64,000 nucleotides of DNA from Hymenobacter ginkgonis (GTDB taxonomy: Bacteria > Bacteroidota > Bacteroidia > Cytophagales > Hymenobacteraceae), in assembly GCF_009755225.1 (NCBI RefSeq), contig NZ_WQKZ01000007.1, positions 62,001 to 126,000 of the forward strand, read 5' to 3'. The translations under genes and the position numbers were made by a program. This document shows, one piece after another, positions 25,654-32,355 of the stretch; the stretch's first letter is position 1, and each line of letters begins with the position of its first letter. Under the pieces are notes generated by a model. That model did no database searches and was not told the DNA's origin. It saw only the letters and a list, made by a program, of their open reading frames with translations.

Positions 25654-25794
25654 ATTTAATCTAGCTTCTCACGGCCACGAGCCAAACGCTGAGTTACAGC
25701 TAGTTGAAAGGATAGAATCTACCCTGCAAAGCTCTACCTCATGTCCCGCGTTTATTTTACGTGATTATCCAAAAAAAATGCATTATTTCCACCT

Positions 25795-26343
25795 CTACAA
25801 ATGCCGCATTTTATGCTTTAGCTGCTTGAAGAAAGTGGGCGTCAGTCCCGTCGTTTTTTTGAACTGCCCCGACAGGTGAGCCACGCTGCAATAGTTGAGC
25901 TTATGCGCGATTTCAGTCAGGTTCAGCTCGTCGTAGAGCAGCAGCTCCTTTACGCGCTCGACGCGATGATTGATGATTGACTGCTCAATTGTGACGCCGG
26001 TAGCTTCCGAAAACAGCGTAGACAAGTATCGGTAATCGCGGCCCAGCTGCTGGCTGATGTACTCGGAATTCTTTATTTTAAGCAGATTATCAGCATGATG
26101 CACCAGTTGCTGGATAACTGCTTTTATCTGCTCTATCACTTTGCCTTGGTCTTGGTCGAGCAGCTCTACACCCAGCTGTTGTAGCTCCTCCTTGAGCTGG
26201 TCTTGCTGCTGCGGCGTGATGCCCTTCTTGAATACCAGCTCCCCCAAATCAACCGTGCCGTGATACAGCCCCAGCTTATCAAGCTTGTCTTGTACAGCCA
26301 TTTTGCACCGAACGCTGACCATGTACTTTATATACAACTTCAT
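25795..26343 (-). CDS. AraC-type transcriptional regulator, paralogue of 8867-9415
   Basis: 182 aa from ATG 26343 (MKLYIKYMVSVRCKM); an upstream extension to 26421 is open but not conserved with the paralogue. The N-terminal 65 residues form the same small alpha/beta domain. The C-terminus carries the two HTH units (VKELLLYDELNLTEIAHKL, NYCSVAHLSGQFKKTTGLTP). It is nearly co-linear with the gene at 8867, with the same length and no gaps by eye, so the pair arose by duplication. It lies upstream of and on the same strand as the kinase at 25572, 222 bp away. Target unknown. Confidence 0.88.
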   Translation of the reverse strand: MKLYIKYMVSVRCKMAVQDKLDKLGLYHGTVDLGELVFKKGITPQQQDQLKEELQQLGVELLDQDQGKVIEQIKAVIQQLVHHADNLLKIKNSEYISQQLGRDYRYLSTLFSEATGVTIEQSIINHRVERVKELLLYDELNLTEIAHKLNYCSVAHLSGQFKKTTGLTPTFFKQLKHKMRHL

Positions 26344-26568
26344 CTTTAATATTGCTAAAGTACCATTATAATAAAGCAAAGGTAACAAGCTATTTGCTGC
26401 ACGAGGCAGCCTACTCAGCACTGGTATATCCTTCGAGCGTGCGCCGCACGCAAGCCCGAACGCTGCAAAGTGCCCCTGTTCGCGGCGGCCCAGCGGGCAG
26501 TAACACTATCGTGAAGAATAGCTATTTTCGGTAGCTGAAAGCACTATTAAATACTGATATAAAGCGTC

Positions 26569-27033
26569 TTAATTAACGACCAAGGCATTTGGGGTTGCTC
26601 CTGCGGCCGGCTCAGGGGCGGCGGGCGCACTGGCCAGCTCGCGCAGCAGCAGCGACGCCAGCAGCGACGCCAGCAGCGCGCTATCGGGCAGGCCTTGCTG
26701 GCGGTACAGCTCCGCGCCGTCGCGCAGCAGCACAAAGGCGGGCACGCCCCGGCCATCGAAGGCGCGCACTACGGCGGGGTGGCTCACTTCGTCTACTTTC
26801 AGCACTCGGATGGCCGTGCCTAGCTCTGCCTGCAAGCCTTGCAGCAACAGGTTGGTGGCCGTGCGCGCCAGTGGCGTTTCCTGCTCGGGGCCAGGGCCCA
26901 CGGTGGGTAGCATCACGAGCAGCACGGCCGACTGAGCGGGCTGCAGCGGGACGGGGCAGAAGGAAGCATGAGCTAGGAAAAAGGAATTTGGCACCGGCCC
27001 TGCCCGAGGCGAGCCAGGAATAAGTAGCCGCAA
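26569..27033 (-). CDS. Thioredoxin-fold protein lacking the CXXC motif
   Basis: 154 aa. The core LQPAQSAVLLVMLPTVGPGPEQETPL...IRVLKVDEVSHPAVVRAF and RGVPAFVLLRDGAELYRQQG follows thioredoxin strand order, with the cis-Pro loop at VPAFVL. Where the redox CXXC should be there is only TVGPGPEQ, so it cannot act as a dithiol reductase. The first 30 residues look non-conserved and the start is uncertain. It is divergent from the kinase at 27165, and the perfect TTGAC-N4-GTCAA box lies between them, about 51 bp before this start. A binding or adaptor role, perhaps in the stress regulon, is inferred. Confidence 0.7.
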   Translation of the reverse strand: MRLLIPGSPRAGPVPNSFFLAHASFCPVPLQPAQSAVLLVMLPTVGPGPEQETPLARTATNLLLQGLQAELGTAIRVLKVDEVSHPAVVRAFDGRGVPAFVLLRDGAELYRQQGLPDSALLASLLASLLLRELASAPAAPEPAAGATPNALVVN

Positions 27034-27083
27034 AATTACCAGAAGCCCCCGCCGGCCCGTATGATAGATATCAGGGGACCGGG

Positions 27084-27097
27084 TTGACGTTTGTCAA
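27084..27097. promoter_or_regulatory. Perfect CRP/FNR-type dyad TTGAC-GTTT-GTCAA
   Basis: Both half-sites are exact. The box sits 67 bp before the kinase ATG (27165) and about 51 bp before the divergent thioredoxin-like start. The kinase and the REC-CRP regulator are adjacent, so autoregulation is plausible. A near copy lies in the ldhA promoter. Confidence 0.65.
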
Positions 27098-27164
27098 GTC
27101 CGGTTGTTAAGGGCCGCGCGTGCCTGCTGTCTCTAGGGGCCTCCGCGCGGCCAGCTCGTTGCCC

Positions 27165-28763
27165 ATGCCCCTGCTCCCGGATGCCTATTCGGCCGTGCTG
27201 GCCGATTTACTGTACACCCATTCGGGCGAAATGCTGGGCATTTACGACCTGGCCCTCGGGTGGTTTACGCATGTGAATCCGGCCGGGGTGCGCCTGCTGG
27301 CCTACCCCTCCAAAGAAGCCTTTTTGGCCGACCCCAACCACGCGCTGCGCGTGCCACCCTGGACGTCCGCCCAGTGGCAAAACCTGTGCGACCTTACCCG
27401 CCGCGAGGGTCACCACGAGCTGGAAGCCGATGTGCGCCGTCACGTGGGCAAGCCTTTTCGGGCCTACGTGAAGCTGACGTACTGCGAGCTGGCCGGCAAG
27501 CCCCTGCTGCTGGTCAACATCACCGAGCACAACCGCTTGCAGCAGGCCGAGCGTGCCCTGGCCCACAGCGTGCGGCGCTTCGAGGCCGTGTTTGCCAACG
27601 CCACCCTAGGTATCATTGTCTGCGATAAGCCGGGGCGCATGGTGTCGGTGAATGCGCAGGCCGGGCAGCTCTTTGGCTACTCCCCGGCCGAGCTGCTGGG
27701 CCAGCAACTACAGGTGCTGGTGCCCGCGGCCGCCCAGCCGCACGCAGCCGACAGCGCCGACCCGCTAGGGCGCCGCATGGGCCATCACGACTGCCCATTG
27801 GCTGGCCAGCGCCGCGACGGCACCGAGTTTCCGGTAGAAGCCAGTCTGAGCTATTTTTACCTCGACGAGGAGCTGTACGTGGTAGCTTACATTCTGGACC
27901 TGAGCGCTAAGCAGGCCGCCGAGCAGGAGCTGCGCGCCCAGCACGAGCGCGTGGCCCGCCTCAACGCCGAGCTTGAGCAGCGGGTCATTGACCGCACCAA
28001 CGCCCTGCTGCTGACCCTGGAGCAGCTCGAAAAGCGCGGCGACGAGCTGACCCTGGCCCTGCAAGCCGAGCAGCAGCTGGGCGAGCTCAAGTCGCGCTTC
28101 GTGAGCATGGCCTCGCACGAGTTTCGCACCCCACTCACGGCTATGCTCTCCTCCGCCGACCTGATTGAGGAATTTCCCGGCACGCACCAGCAGGCGCAGC
28201 GCCTGAAGCACGTGGACCACATCCGCAGTTCGGTGCAGCACCTGAACACCATTCTGGAGGAATTTCTGTCTGTGGGCCGCATCGAGGAAGGCAGAATCGA
28301 AGCGCACCCAGCCAACCTCAACCTCGACGACTTGGTGCGCGACACCGTGGCCGACATGCAGAGCTTACTCAAAACCGGCCAAACCATCGACTGGCAGGTA
28401 GAGTGCCCCATTCCGGTGCGGCTGGATGCTTCGCTCCTGCGCAAAATCCTGATGAACCTGCTCTCTAACGCCCTCAAGTATTCGGGCGAGCACTCGGTTA
28501 TCACCGTGCGGGCCAGCTGTGTGCCCAAAGAGCTGACTATTACGGTGCAAGACCAGGGCATCGGTATTTCGGCGGAAGACCAGGCCCATTTATTCGAACA
28601 GTTTTTTCGGGCGCCCAGCGTCATCACCGAGCCGGGCACCGGCCTGGGGCTCTACATCATCGCCAAGTACTTGGAACTGATGGGCGGCATCATCGACCTG
28701 CAAAGCGCGCCCGGCCAGGGCACGACGGTTGCTATCGCGCTGCCGCTCACTACGCCCGACTAG
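27165..28763 (+). CDS. PAS-PAS sensor histidine kinase (partner of REC-CRP regulator)
   Basis: 532 aa from ATG 27165 (MPLLPDAYSAVLADLL); the open frame starts at a GTG 45 bp earlier, which is less likely. Two PAS domains: a divergent one (about 10-130, LGIYDLALGWFTHVNPAG) and a canonical one (about 135-255, FEAVFANATLGIIVCDKPG, VSVNAQAGQLFGYSPAEL). A long coiled coil leads to HisKA SMASHEFRTPLTAML (His about 318). The ATPase has NLLSNALKYS, DQGIGI and GTGLGLYIIAKYLELMGG. It belongs to a different kinase class from the three multi-PAS cassettes. The REC-CRP regulator gene follows on the same strand 161 bp on, separated by a large inverted repeat. No membrane helix, so it senses a cytoplasmic cue. 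Confidence 0.92.
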   Translation: MPLLPDAYSAVLADLLYTHSGEMLGIYDLALGWFTHVNPAGVRLLAYPSKEAFLADPNHALRVPPWTSAQWQNLCDLTRREGHHELEADVRRHVGKPFRAYVKLTYCELAGKPLLLVNITEHNRLQQAERALAHSVRRFEAVFANATLGIIVCDKPGRMVSVNAQAGQLFGYSPAELLGQQLQVLVPAAAQPHAADSADPLGRRMGHHDCPLAGQRRDGTEFPVEASLSYFYLDEELYVVAYILDLSAKQAAEQELRAQHERVARLNAELEQRVIDRTNALLLTLEQLEKRGDELTLALQAEQQLGELKSRFVSMASHEFRTPLTAMLSSADLIEEFPGTHQQAQRLKHVDHIRSSVQHLNTILEEFLSVGRIEEGRIEAHPANLNLDDLVRDTVADMQSLLKTGQTIDWQVECPIPVRLDASLLRKILMNLLSNALKYSGEHSVITVRASCVPKELTITVQDQGIGISAEDQAHLFEQFFRAPSVITEPGTGLGLYIIAKYLELMGGIIDLQSAPGQGTTVAIALPLTTPD

Positions 28764-28784
28764 GGGGTAGGTAATCCCGAAAAG

Positions 28785-28905
28785 ACTGTCATGCTGAGTG
28801 GAGCGCAGCGGAGTCGAAGCATCTCTACCCCATTAGTAATCAATGTCGTTGCAACGAAGCGGTAGAGATGCTTCGACTCCGCTGCGCTCCACTCAGCATG
28901 ACGGT
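28785..28905. repeat. Large inverted repeat, 45-bp arms
   Basis: Arm 28785-28829 and arm 28861-28905 are complementary at 44 of 45 positions, around a 31-base spacer. Key core: CATGCTGAGTGGAGCGCAGC. It lies between the kinase stop and the REC-CRP start. It can form a long hairpin and looks like a dispersed intergenic repeat of the genome rather than a simple terminator, since no T-run follows. Confidence 0.9.
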
Positions 28906-28924
28906 TAACTTAATTCTCTCGCCC

Positions 28925-29977
28925 ATGCCCACTATCCTGCTAATCGAAGACCACCAGATTATTCGTGAGAACACGGCCCAGCTGCTGGAGCTGGCCGGCT
29001 ACGCGACGCTGCTGGCCGAAAACGGCGAGCTGGGTGTGCAGCTCGCCCTGGCCACGCGGCCCGATTTAGTTATCTGCGACATTATGATGCCAGTGCTCGA
29101 CGGCTACGGCGTGCTCCAGATTTTCAACCAGCACCCGCAACTCACGGGCATTCCCTTCATCTTTCTCACCGCCAAAACCGAGCGCACCGAACAGCGCCTG
29201 GGTATGGCCTTGGGTGCTGACGACTACCTCACAAAGCCCTTCGTGAAGGCCGAGTTGCTGAGCGCCGTGCAGGGCCGCCTCAGCCGCTTCCAGCACCTCA
29301 AGCCCGCCTATGAAGCCACGCCCAGCGGCCTAGGTCACTTTCTGGACGACGCGCAGAAAATAGGCGACTTGGCCAGCCTCTCGCTCGACCGGAAAGCCCA
29401 CCTAATTCGCAAGAAGCAGGACATCTACCTGGAGGGCGACGAGGCCACGCGACTCTACTTCGTGCAGAGCGGGCGGGTGAAAACCGTGAAAACCACCGAC
29501 GGCGGCAAGGAGCTGCTGGTGGGCCTGCACGGCCCCGGCGACTTCTTCGGCTACCTGCCGCTGCTCGAAAACACGCCCCACCGCGACTCGGCCACCGCCG
29601 TGGACGAAGCCGAGCTCCTTTACATTCCGAAGGATGATTTCACGGAGCTATTGCTACGCAACCCCGATGTGAGCCAGCAGTTTGTGCGCCTGCTGGCGGG
29701 CCAAGTGAGCGGGCAGGCCGAGCAGCTATTGGCCTTGGCCTACAATTCTATCCGCCGCCGGGTGGCCGATACGCTGGTGCAGCTGCACGCACATGCTGGC
29801 GGCACGGCAGAAGCCGCTATTCAGCTTACCCGCGACGACATGGCCGCCATGGTGGGTACCGCCCCCGAGTCGCTTAGCCGCACGCTCAACGAGTTCAAAC
29901 AAGATGGCTTGATTGAGCTAACCCCAAATGCCATCCGGGTACTGCAGCCCGACAAACTGCGCCGGGCGCACTGGTAG
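28925..29977 (+). CDS. Response regulator with receiver and CRP/FNR-like output (REC-cNMP-HTH)
   Basis: 350 aa from ATG 28925 (MPTILLIEDHQII); the frame extends into the inverted repeat but that part is not protein-like. Residues 1-120 are a receiver: acidic pair E8/D9, phospho-Asp D52 (VICDIMMPVLDG), Thr82 and Lys104 (DDYLTKPF). Residues 140-260 form a cyclic-nucleotide-type beta roll (IYLEGDEATRLYFVQSGRVK, GPGDFFGYLPLLEN). Residues 275-345 are the Crp-type winged HTH (LTRDDMAAMVGTAPESLSRT). No FNR-type cysteine cluster is seen, so oxygen would be sensed by the kinase or not at all. It should bind CRP/FNR-like dyads such as 27084-27097. Confidence 0.92.
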   Translation: MPTILLIEDHQIIRENTAQLLELAGYATLLAENGELGVQLALATRPDLVICDIMMPVLDGYGVLQIFNQHPQLTGIPFIFLTAKTERTEQRLGMALGADDYLTKPFVKAELLSAVQGRLSRFQHLKPAYEATPSGLGHFLDDAQKIGDLASLSLDRKAHLIRKKQDIYLEGDEATRLYFVQSGRVKTVKTTDGGKELLVGLHGPGDFFGYLPLLENTPHRDSATAVDEAELLYIPKDDFTELLLRNPDVSQQFVRLLAGQVSGQAEQLLALAYNSIRRRVADTLVQLHAHAGGTAEAAIQLTRDDMAAMVGTAPESLSRTLNEFKQDGLIELTPNAIRVLQPDKLRRAHW

Positions 29978-30140
29978 ACTACCAGGCGGCCCTTATTGGT
30001 CTAATCACTATTGATCGTCAATTAGCTATATTGACGCTTGCAACCCGCGGAATCAGCATAATGGATAGGTTGGAAAGGATGTTAAGCCCGCTGGCTAGGG
30101 CTGCACCAGAAAAGTCGTTTCGCCCGTTTTTACATTCAGC

Positions 30141-30506
30141 GTGAAGGGCCGGGGCGCAAGCAGGCGCAGCTGGCCGTCACCGATTTCCAGCGGCATCCAG
30201 AGTGGAAAACTCTTAGTGTGGCATGAGCAAGCCTATGAGCCGTCATCAGGCGTGGTGTACCGCACACTTGAACAAGAGTCACCCACAGCGCCAAGTGAGG
30301 CCCCGATATATGCTCCTGCTGCGTCGCATCGGCACGAGGTAGGCCGGCTCGTGCAGCCGCTAACAAGTAGCCCCGCACACATTATTTGGCGGGGCCAGTT
30401 GAAGGAGCGCCATCCAGTGACCGGGTTAGTTCAGCGGGTGAATGTGCACCGATTAGACGACGGCTACTGGGATTGCTACCGCGAGGAAGAATTACAGGTG
30501 GCATAG
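30141..30506 (+). CDS. Small hypothetical protein
   Basis: 121 codons from GTG 30141. The C-terminal half (IIWRGQLKERHPVTGLVQRV, VHRLDDGYWDCYREEELQVA) has a protein-like composition; the first 25 residues do not, so the start may lie further in, and there is no ATG to choose. I recognise no family. It follows the REC-CRP gene by 163 bp; the gap contains an ATTGA-TCG-TCAAT dyad near 30010. Could be a real short gene or a fragment. Confidence 0.35.
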   Translation: MKGRGASRRSWPSPISSGIQSGKLLVWHEQAYEPSSGVVYRTLEQESPTAPSEAPIYAPAASHRHEVGRLVQPLTSSPAHIIWRGQLKERHPVTGLVQRVNVHRLDDGYWDCYREEELQVA

Positions 30507-30778
30507 CAGATCTTTTTCACGCTAGCTTCTCCTGCTGAATTACCGAAAATTTTCTTTATCAAGGAAATAGCCTGAAAAACGGAGCACCGCATCTCCTCCA
30601 TCTTTAGCAGCCTAAGTGCTCTTGACGGCCACGCCGGTTTCTTAATAGGGCGGAGCTACTAGCTGCAGTGGACAGTGCTAGAGAATGGCGATATCAGTAA
30701 TGCCACGGACCTCGGCCCGACGGCGGTCCGGTTTAAGGAGTGGTTTGCAAAATAATTTATGAAAGCCTAAATTCATCC

Positions 30779-31069
30779 ATGCACTACGAATTTAGAGACG
30801 TCGGCTTTCATGGCAAAATAATGCGTTTTATAAAGCCATTTAATTTTAACAGTGATGGCCCCGAAAGCGCACCAATTGACCAACTCATCAAAATTGGAGA
30901 GGCTATAGAGCAAGCCGAGCCAGACACCATCGTGGTTATTATGTTTGGCCAGGGCTCTACTGGCTTTAATCACAAAATCCCTGGGCGCGTAGAATTCATG
31001 AGTGAATTTTGGCCTAGCTACCGCCGCCTACCTGATGACTATTATAAGTGGGATTCAGCTGAATTTTAA
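30779..31069 (+). CDS. Small hypothetical protein, AT-rich
   Basis: 96 aa from ATG 30779 (MHYEFRDVGFHGKIMRFIKP); the frame is open from a GTG at 30740. The sequence is soluble, acidic at the C-terminus (PDDYYKWDSAEF), and looks like a folded alpha/beta protein (IDQLIKIGEAIEQAEPDTIV, VIMFGQGSTGFNHKIPGRVE). I do not recognise it. Its base composition is plainly more AT-rich than the flanking genes, which suggests recent acquisition. A hairpin terminator follows at once (31075-31099). It may be a cargo or immunity-type orphan gene, but nothing in the sequence proves this. Confidence 0.6.
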   Translation: MHYEFRDVGFHGKIMRFIKPFNFNSDGPESAPIDQLIKIGEAIEQAEPDTIVVIMFGQGSTGFNHKIPGRVEFMSEFWPSYRRLPDDYYKWDSAEF

Positions 31070-31074
31070 TAAAA

Positions 31075-31099
31075 AAGCCCAACCTGACTAGTGGGGCTT
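31075..31099. terminator. Rho-independent-type hairpin, bidirectional
   Basis: AAGCCC ... GGGCTT stem, preceded by an A-run and placed between the stop of the 96-aa gene (+) and the stop of the HTH pseudogene (-). Confidence 0.6.
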
Positions 31100-31109
31100 C
31101 TTCTTGCTC

Positions 31110-31497
31110 ACTCCTCTGGCAGCTGCACCCTATGTGCATAATCCTCCAGCGGTACGCTACTGCTGAAGCTGCGCAGCACTACAGCCTGGTCGAACTCATT
31201 ATCCACCCCCACCTCGACAAAAAACCCGCGGCCTTCATCAGGCAGGTGGTACAGGTTCACGCTGCCCTCGTCCTCCCAGCGGTTGGCTAAGAAGATACCG
31301 TACTTCAGTACCCAGTAGAGTTGCGCGACGTGATGGAGAGCGCCGGGGATAAGAAAGCGGGCTACGCCAAGCAGTACGTGATAGGGGGCTACTTGAAGTG
31401 CAGCAGCAAGTTGTTCGCTATTGTAACCCTGCTGAGTGAGTTCGGCGATATGGGCCTAATCGACAGGGCCAAGGCGGCGATGGGTTTGGGCAGGCAT
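31110..31497 (-). pseudogene. HTH-containing protein gene with in-frame TAG
   Basis: From ATG 31497 the frame reads MPAQTHRRLGPVD, then TAG (31456-31458), then AHIAELTQQGYNSEQLAAAL and QVAPYHVLLGVARFL, a helix-turn-helix-like region. It ends with LYWVLKYGIFLANRWEDEGS, VNLYHLPDEGRGFFVEVGVD and a stop at 31108-31110. The reading frame after the TAG stays open for 115 codons and has protein-like composition, whereas the opposite-strand frame (31321-31533) is a shadow. Either the gene is broken by one base change or translation starts internally at a non-ATG codon. Family unrecognised. Confidence 0.6.
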
Positions 31498-31510
31498 GAG
31501 GTCACAAAGA

Positions 31511-31539
31511 AAAGCCCCAACCTAGTGGGTTGAGGCTTT
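31511..31539. terminator. Hairpin terminator 3' of the tRNA
   Basis: AAAGCCCCAACC pairs with GGTTGAGGCTTT (one mismatch) around a 5-base loop, just downstream of the tRNA on the minus strand. Confidence 0.65.
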
Positions 31540-31545
31540 ACCACG

Positions 31546-31619
31546 TGGAGAATATCGGAGTCGAACCGATGACCTGTTACTTGCGGAGCAACCGCTCTAG
31601 CCAGCTGAGCTAATCCCCC
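31546..31619 (-). tRNA. tRNA-Ala-like, anticodon CGC, with unusual C33
   Basis: 74 nt cloverleaf. Acceptor GGGGGAT pairs with ATTCTCC (two G-U pairs), discriminator A, D stem GCTC/GAGC, T stem ATCGG/CCGAT with loop TTCGACT. CCA is not encoded. The anticodon stem GTTGC/GTAAC (one G-U) leaves the loop TCCGCAA. This puts CGC at 34-36 (Ala, codon GCG), but position 33 is C instead of the near-universal U. The body matches alanine tRNAs. It may be a functional minor tRNA or a decayed one. Confidence 0.8.
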
Positions 31620-31696
31620 GGTTTGTAGCAAACATACGCGCTATCGGGGTGATGTCATGCCATGTATTCTGTCCACCACTAACTTATCTTGGGCTA

Positions 31697-32182
31697 GTGA
31701 AATTCCTTTTGCCCCTGCTGTTACTCACTGGCTCCGCCTTTGCCCAGCGCCCCACGGCCGAGCCCGTGCCGCAAGCTACGGACTTCTGGCCCTTGGATGC
31801 TCCCACGGGTACTGTCGTTTTCAGAGCCCCCACGGCCCGCCCCCGCGTACCGGCCCTGCGGCAGGCCGAGCACTTGCGCGCTTGGCTCAGCAGCACCTGT
31901 GCGGACTGGAAAGAATTGCCGAGCCAGGCAGACTCGACGCAGTTCTACCGCGGTCAACTCCGAGGCGTGCACGCCGGGGGGCTGCTGAGCTTCGCCGTGC
32001 GGGTGTGCCGGCGCCCGCTAGTGGGCTGGCAGTACATGCTGCTGGGCTTTCGGGTGGGGGCGCCCACCGGCGCTGGCTCAGTGCAGTGGGTGCCGCTGCA
32101 CCGCGTGCTCGATGACCGCGACTATCAGCCCGATGTGAGTAGCTTTCAACAGCAGTTGCAGCGCGCGTTACCCGGGTTGTAA
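31697..32182 (+). CDS. Small secreted hypothetical protein
   Basis: 161 aa if read from GTG 31697, which gives a good signal peptide (KFLLPLLLLTGSAFAQ); the longer frame from 31649 has no sense as a leader. The mature part contains AEHLRAWLSSTCADWKELPS and FAVRVCRRPLVGWQYMLLGF with two cysteines that could form a disulphide. I recognise no family. It is probably exported to the periplasm. A clear hairpin terminator follows (32191-32216). Confidence 0.65.
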   Translation: MKFLLPLLLLTGSAFAQRPTAEPVPQATDFWPLDAPTGTVVFRAPTARPRVPALRQAEHLRAWLSSTCADWKELPSQADSTQFYRGQLRGVHAGGLLSFAVRVCRRPLVGWQYMLLGFRVGAPTGAGSVQWVPLHRVLDDRDYQPDVSSFQQQLQRALPGL

Positions 32183-32190
32183 GCACAAAA

Positions 32191-32216
32191 AAGCCCCACC
32201 GCGGAGGGTGAGGCTT
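32191..32216 (+). terminator. Rho-independent-type hairpin
   Basis: AAGCCCCACC pairs with GGTGAGGCTT (one mismatch), flanked by an A-run upstream and TTCTTAATT downstream, 8 bp after the secreted-protein stop. Confidence 0.7.
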
Positions 32217-32304
32217 CTTAATTAGTAAAGGGTGCTGGGGCGGCGCCTATCCTGCGCGCCTGACGGTAAAGTAGCACCTAACCGAACCTATGCTATTAAA
32301 ACAA

Positions 32305-32331
32305 GAAAGGAATGGCTGAGCCACTCCTTTC
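32305..32331 (-). terminator. Hairpin terminator of the PhoA-type gene
   Basis: GAAAGGA-x-TGGC pairs with GCCA-x-TCCTTTC around a 3-base loop, 25 bp beyond the stop at 32356 on the minus strand. Confidence 0.65.
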
Positions 32332-32355
32332 AATAATAAGCAGCTAAAGATTTGG

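Noticed and set aside
28785..28905. CRISPR or attenuator reading of the long inverted repeat
   Set aside because: Only two arms in inverted order, no array, and no T-run or leader peptide typical of attenuation.
30660..30760. Coding remnant reading VLENGDISNATDLGPTAVRFK just before 30760
   Set aside because: Looks protein-like for about 30 codons, but a stop precedes it and no family could be recognised.
31546..31619. Amber-suppressor tRNA that could read the many TAG codons
   Set aside because: The loop gives CGC, not CUA, in any stem register that pairs well.
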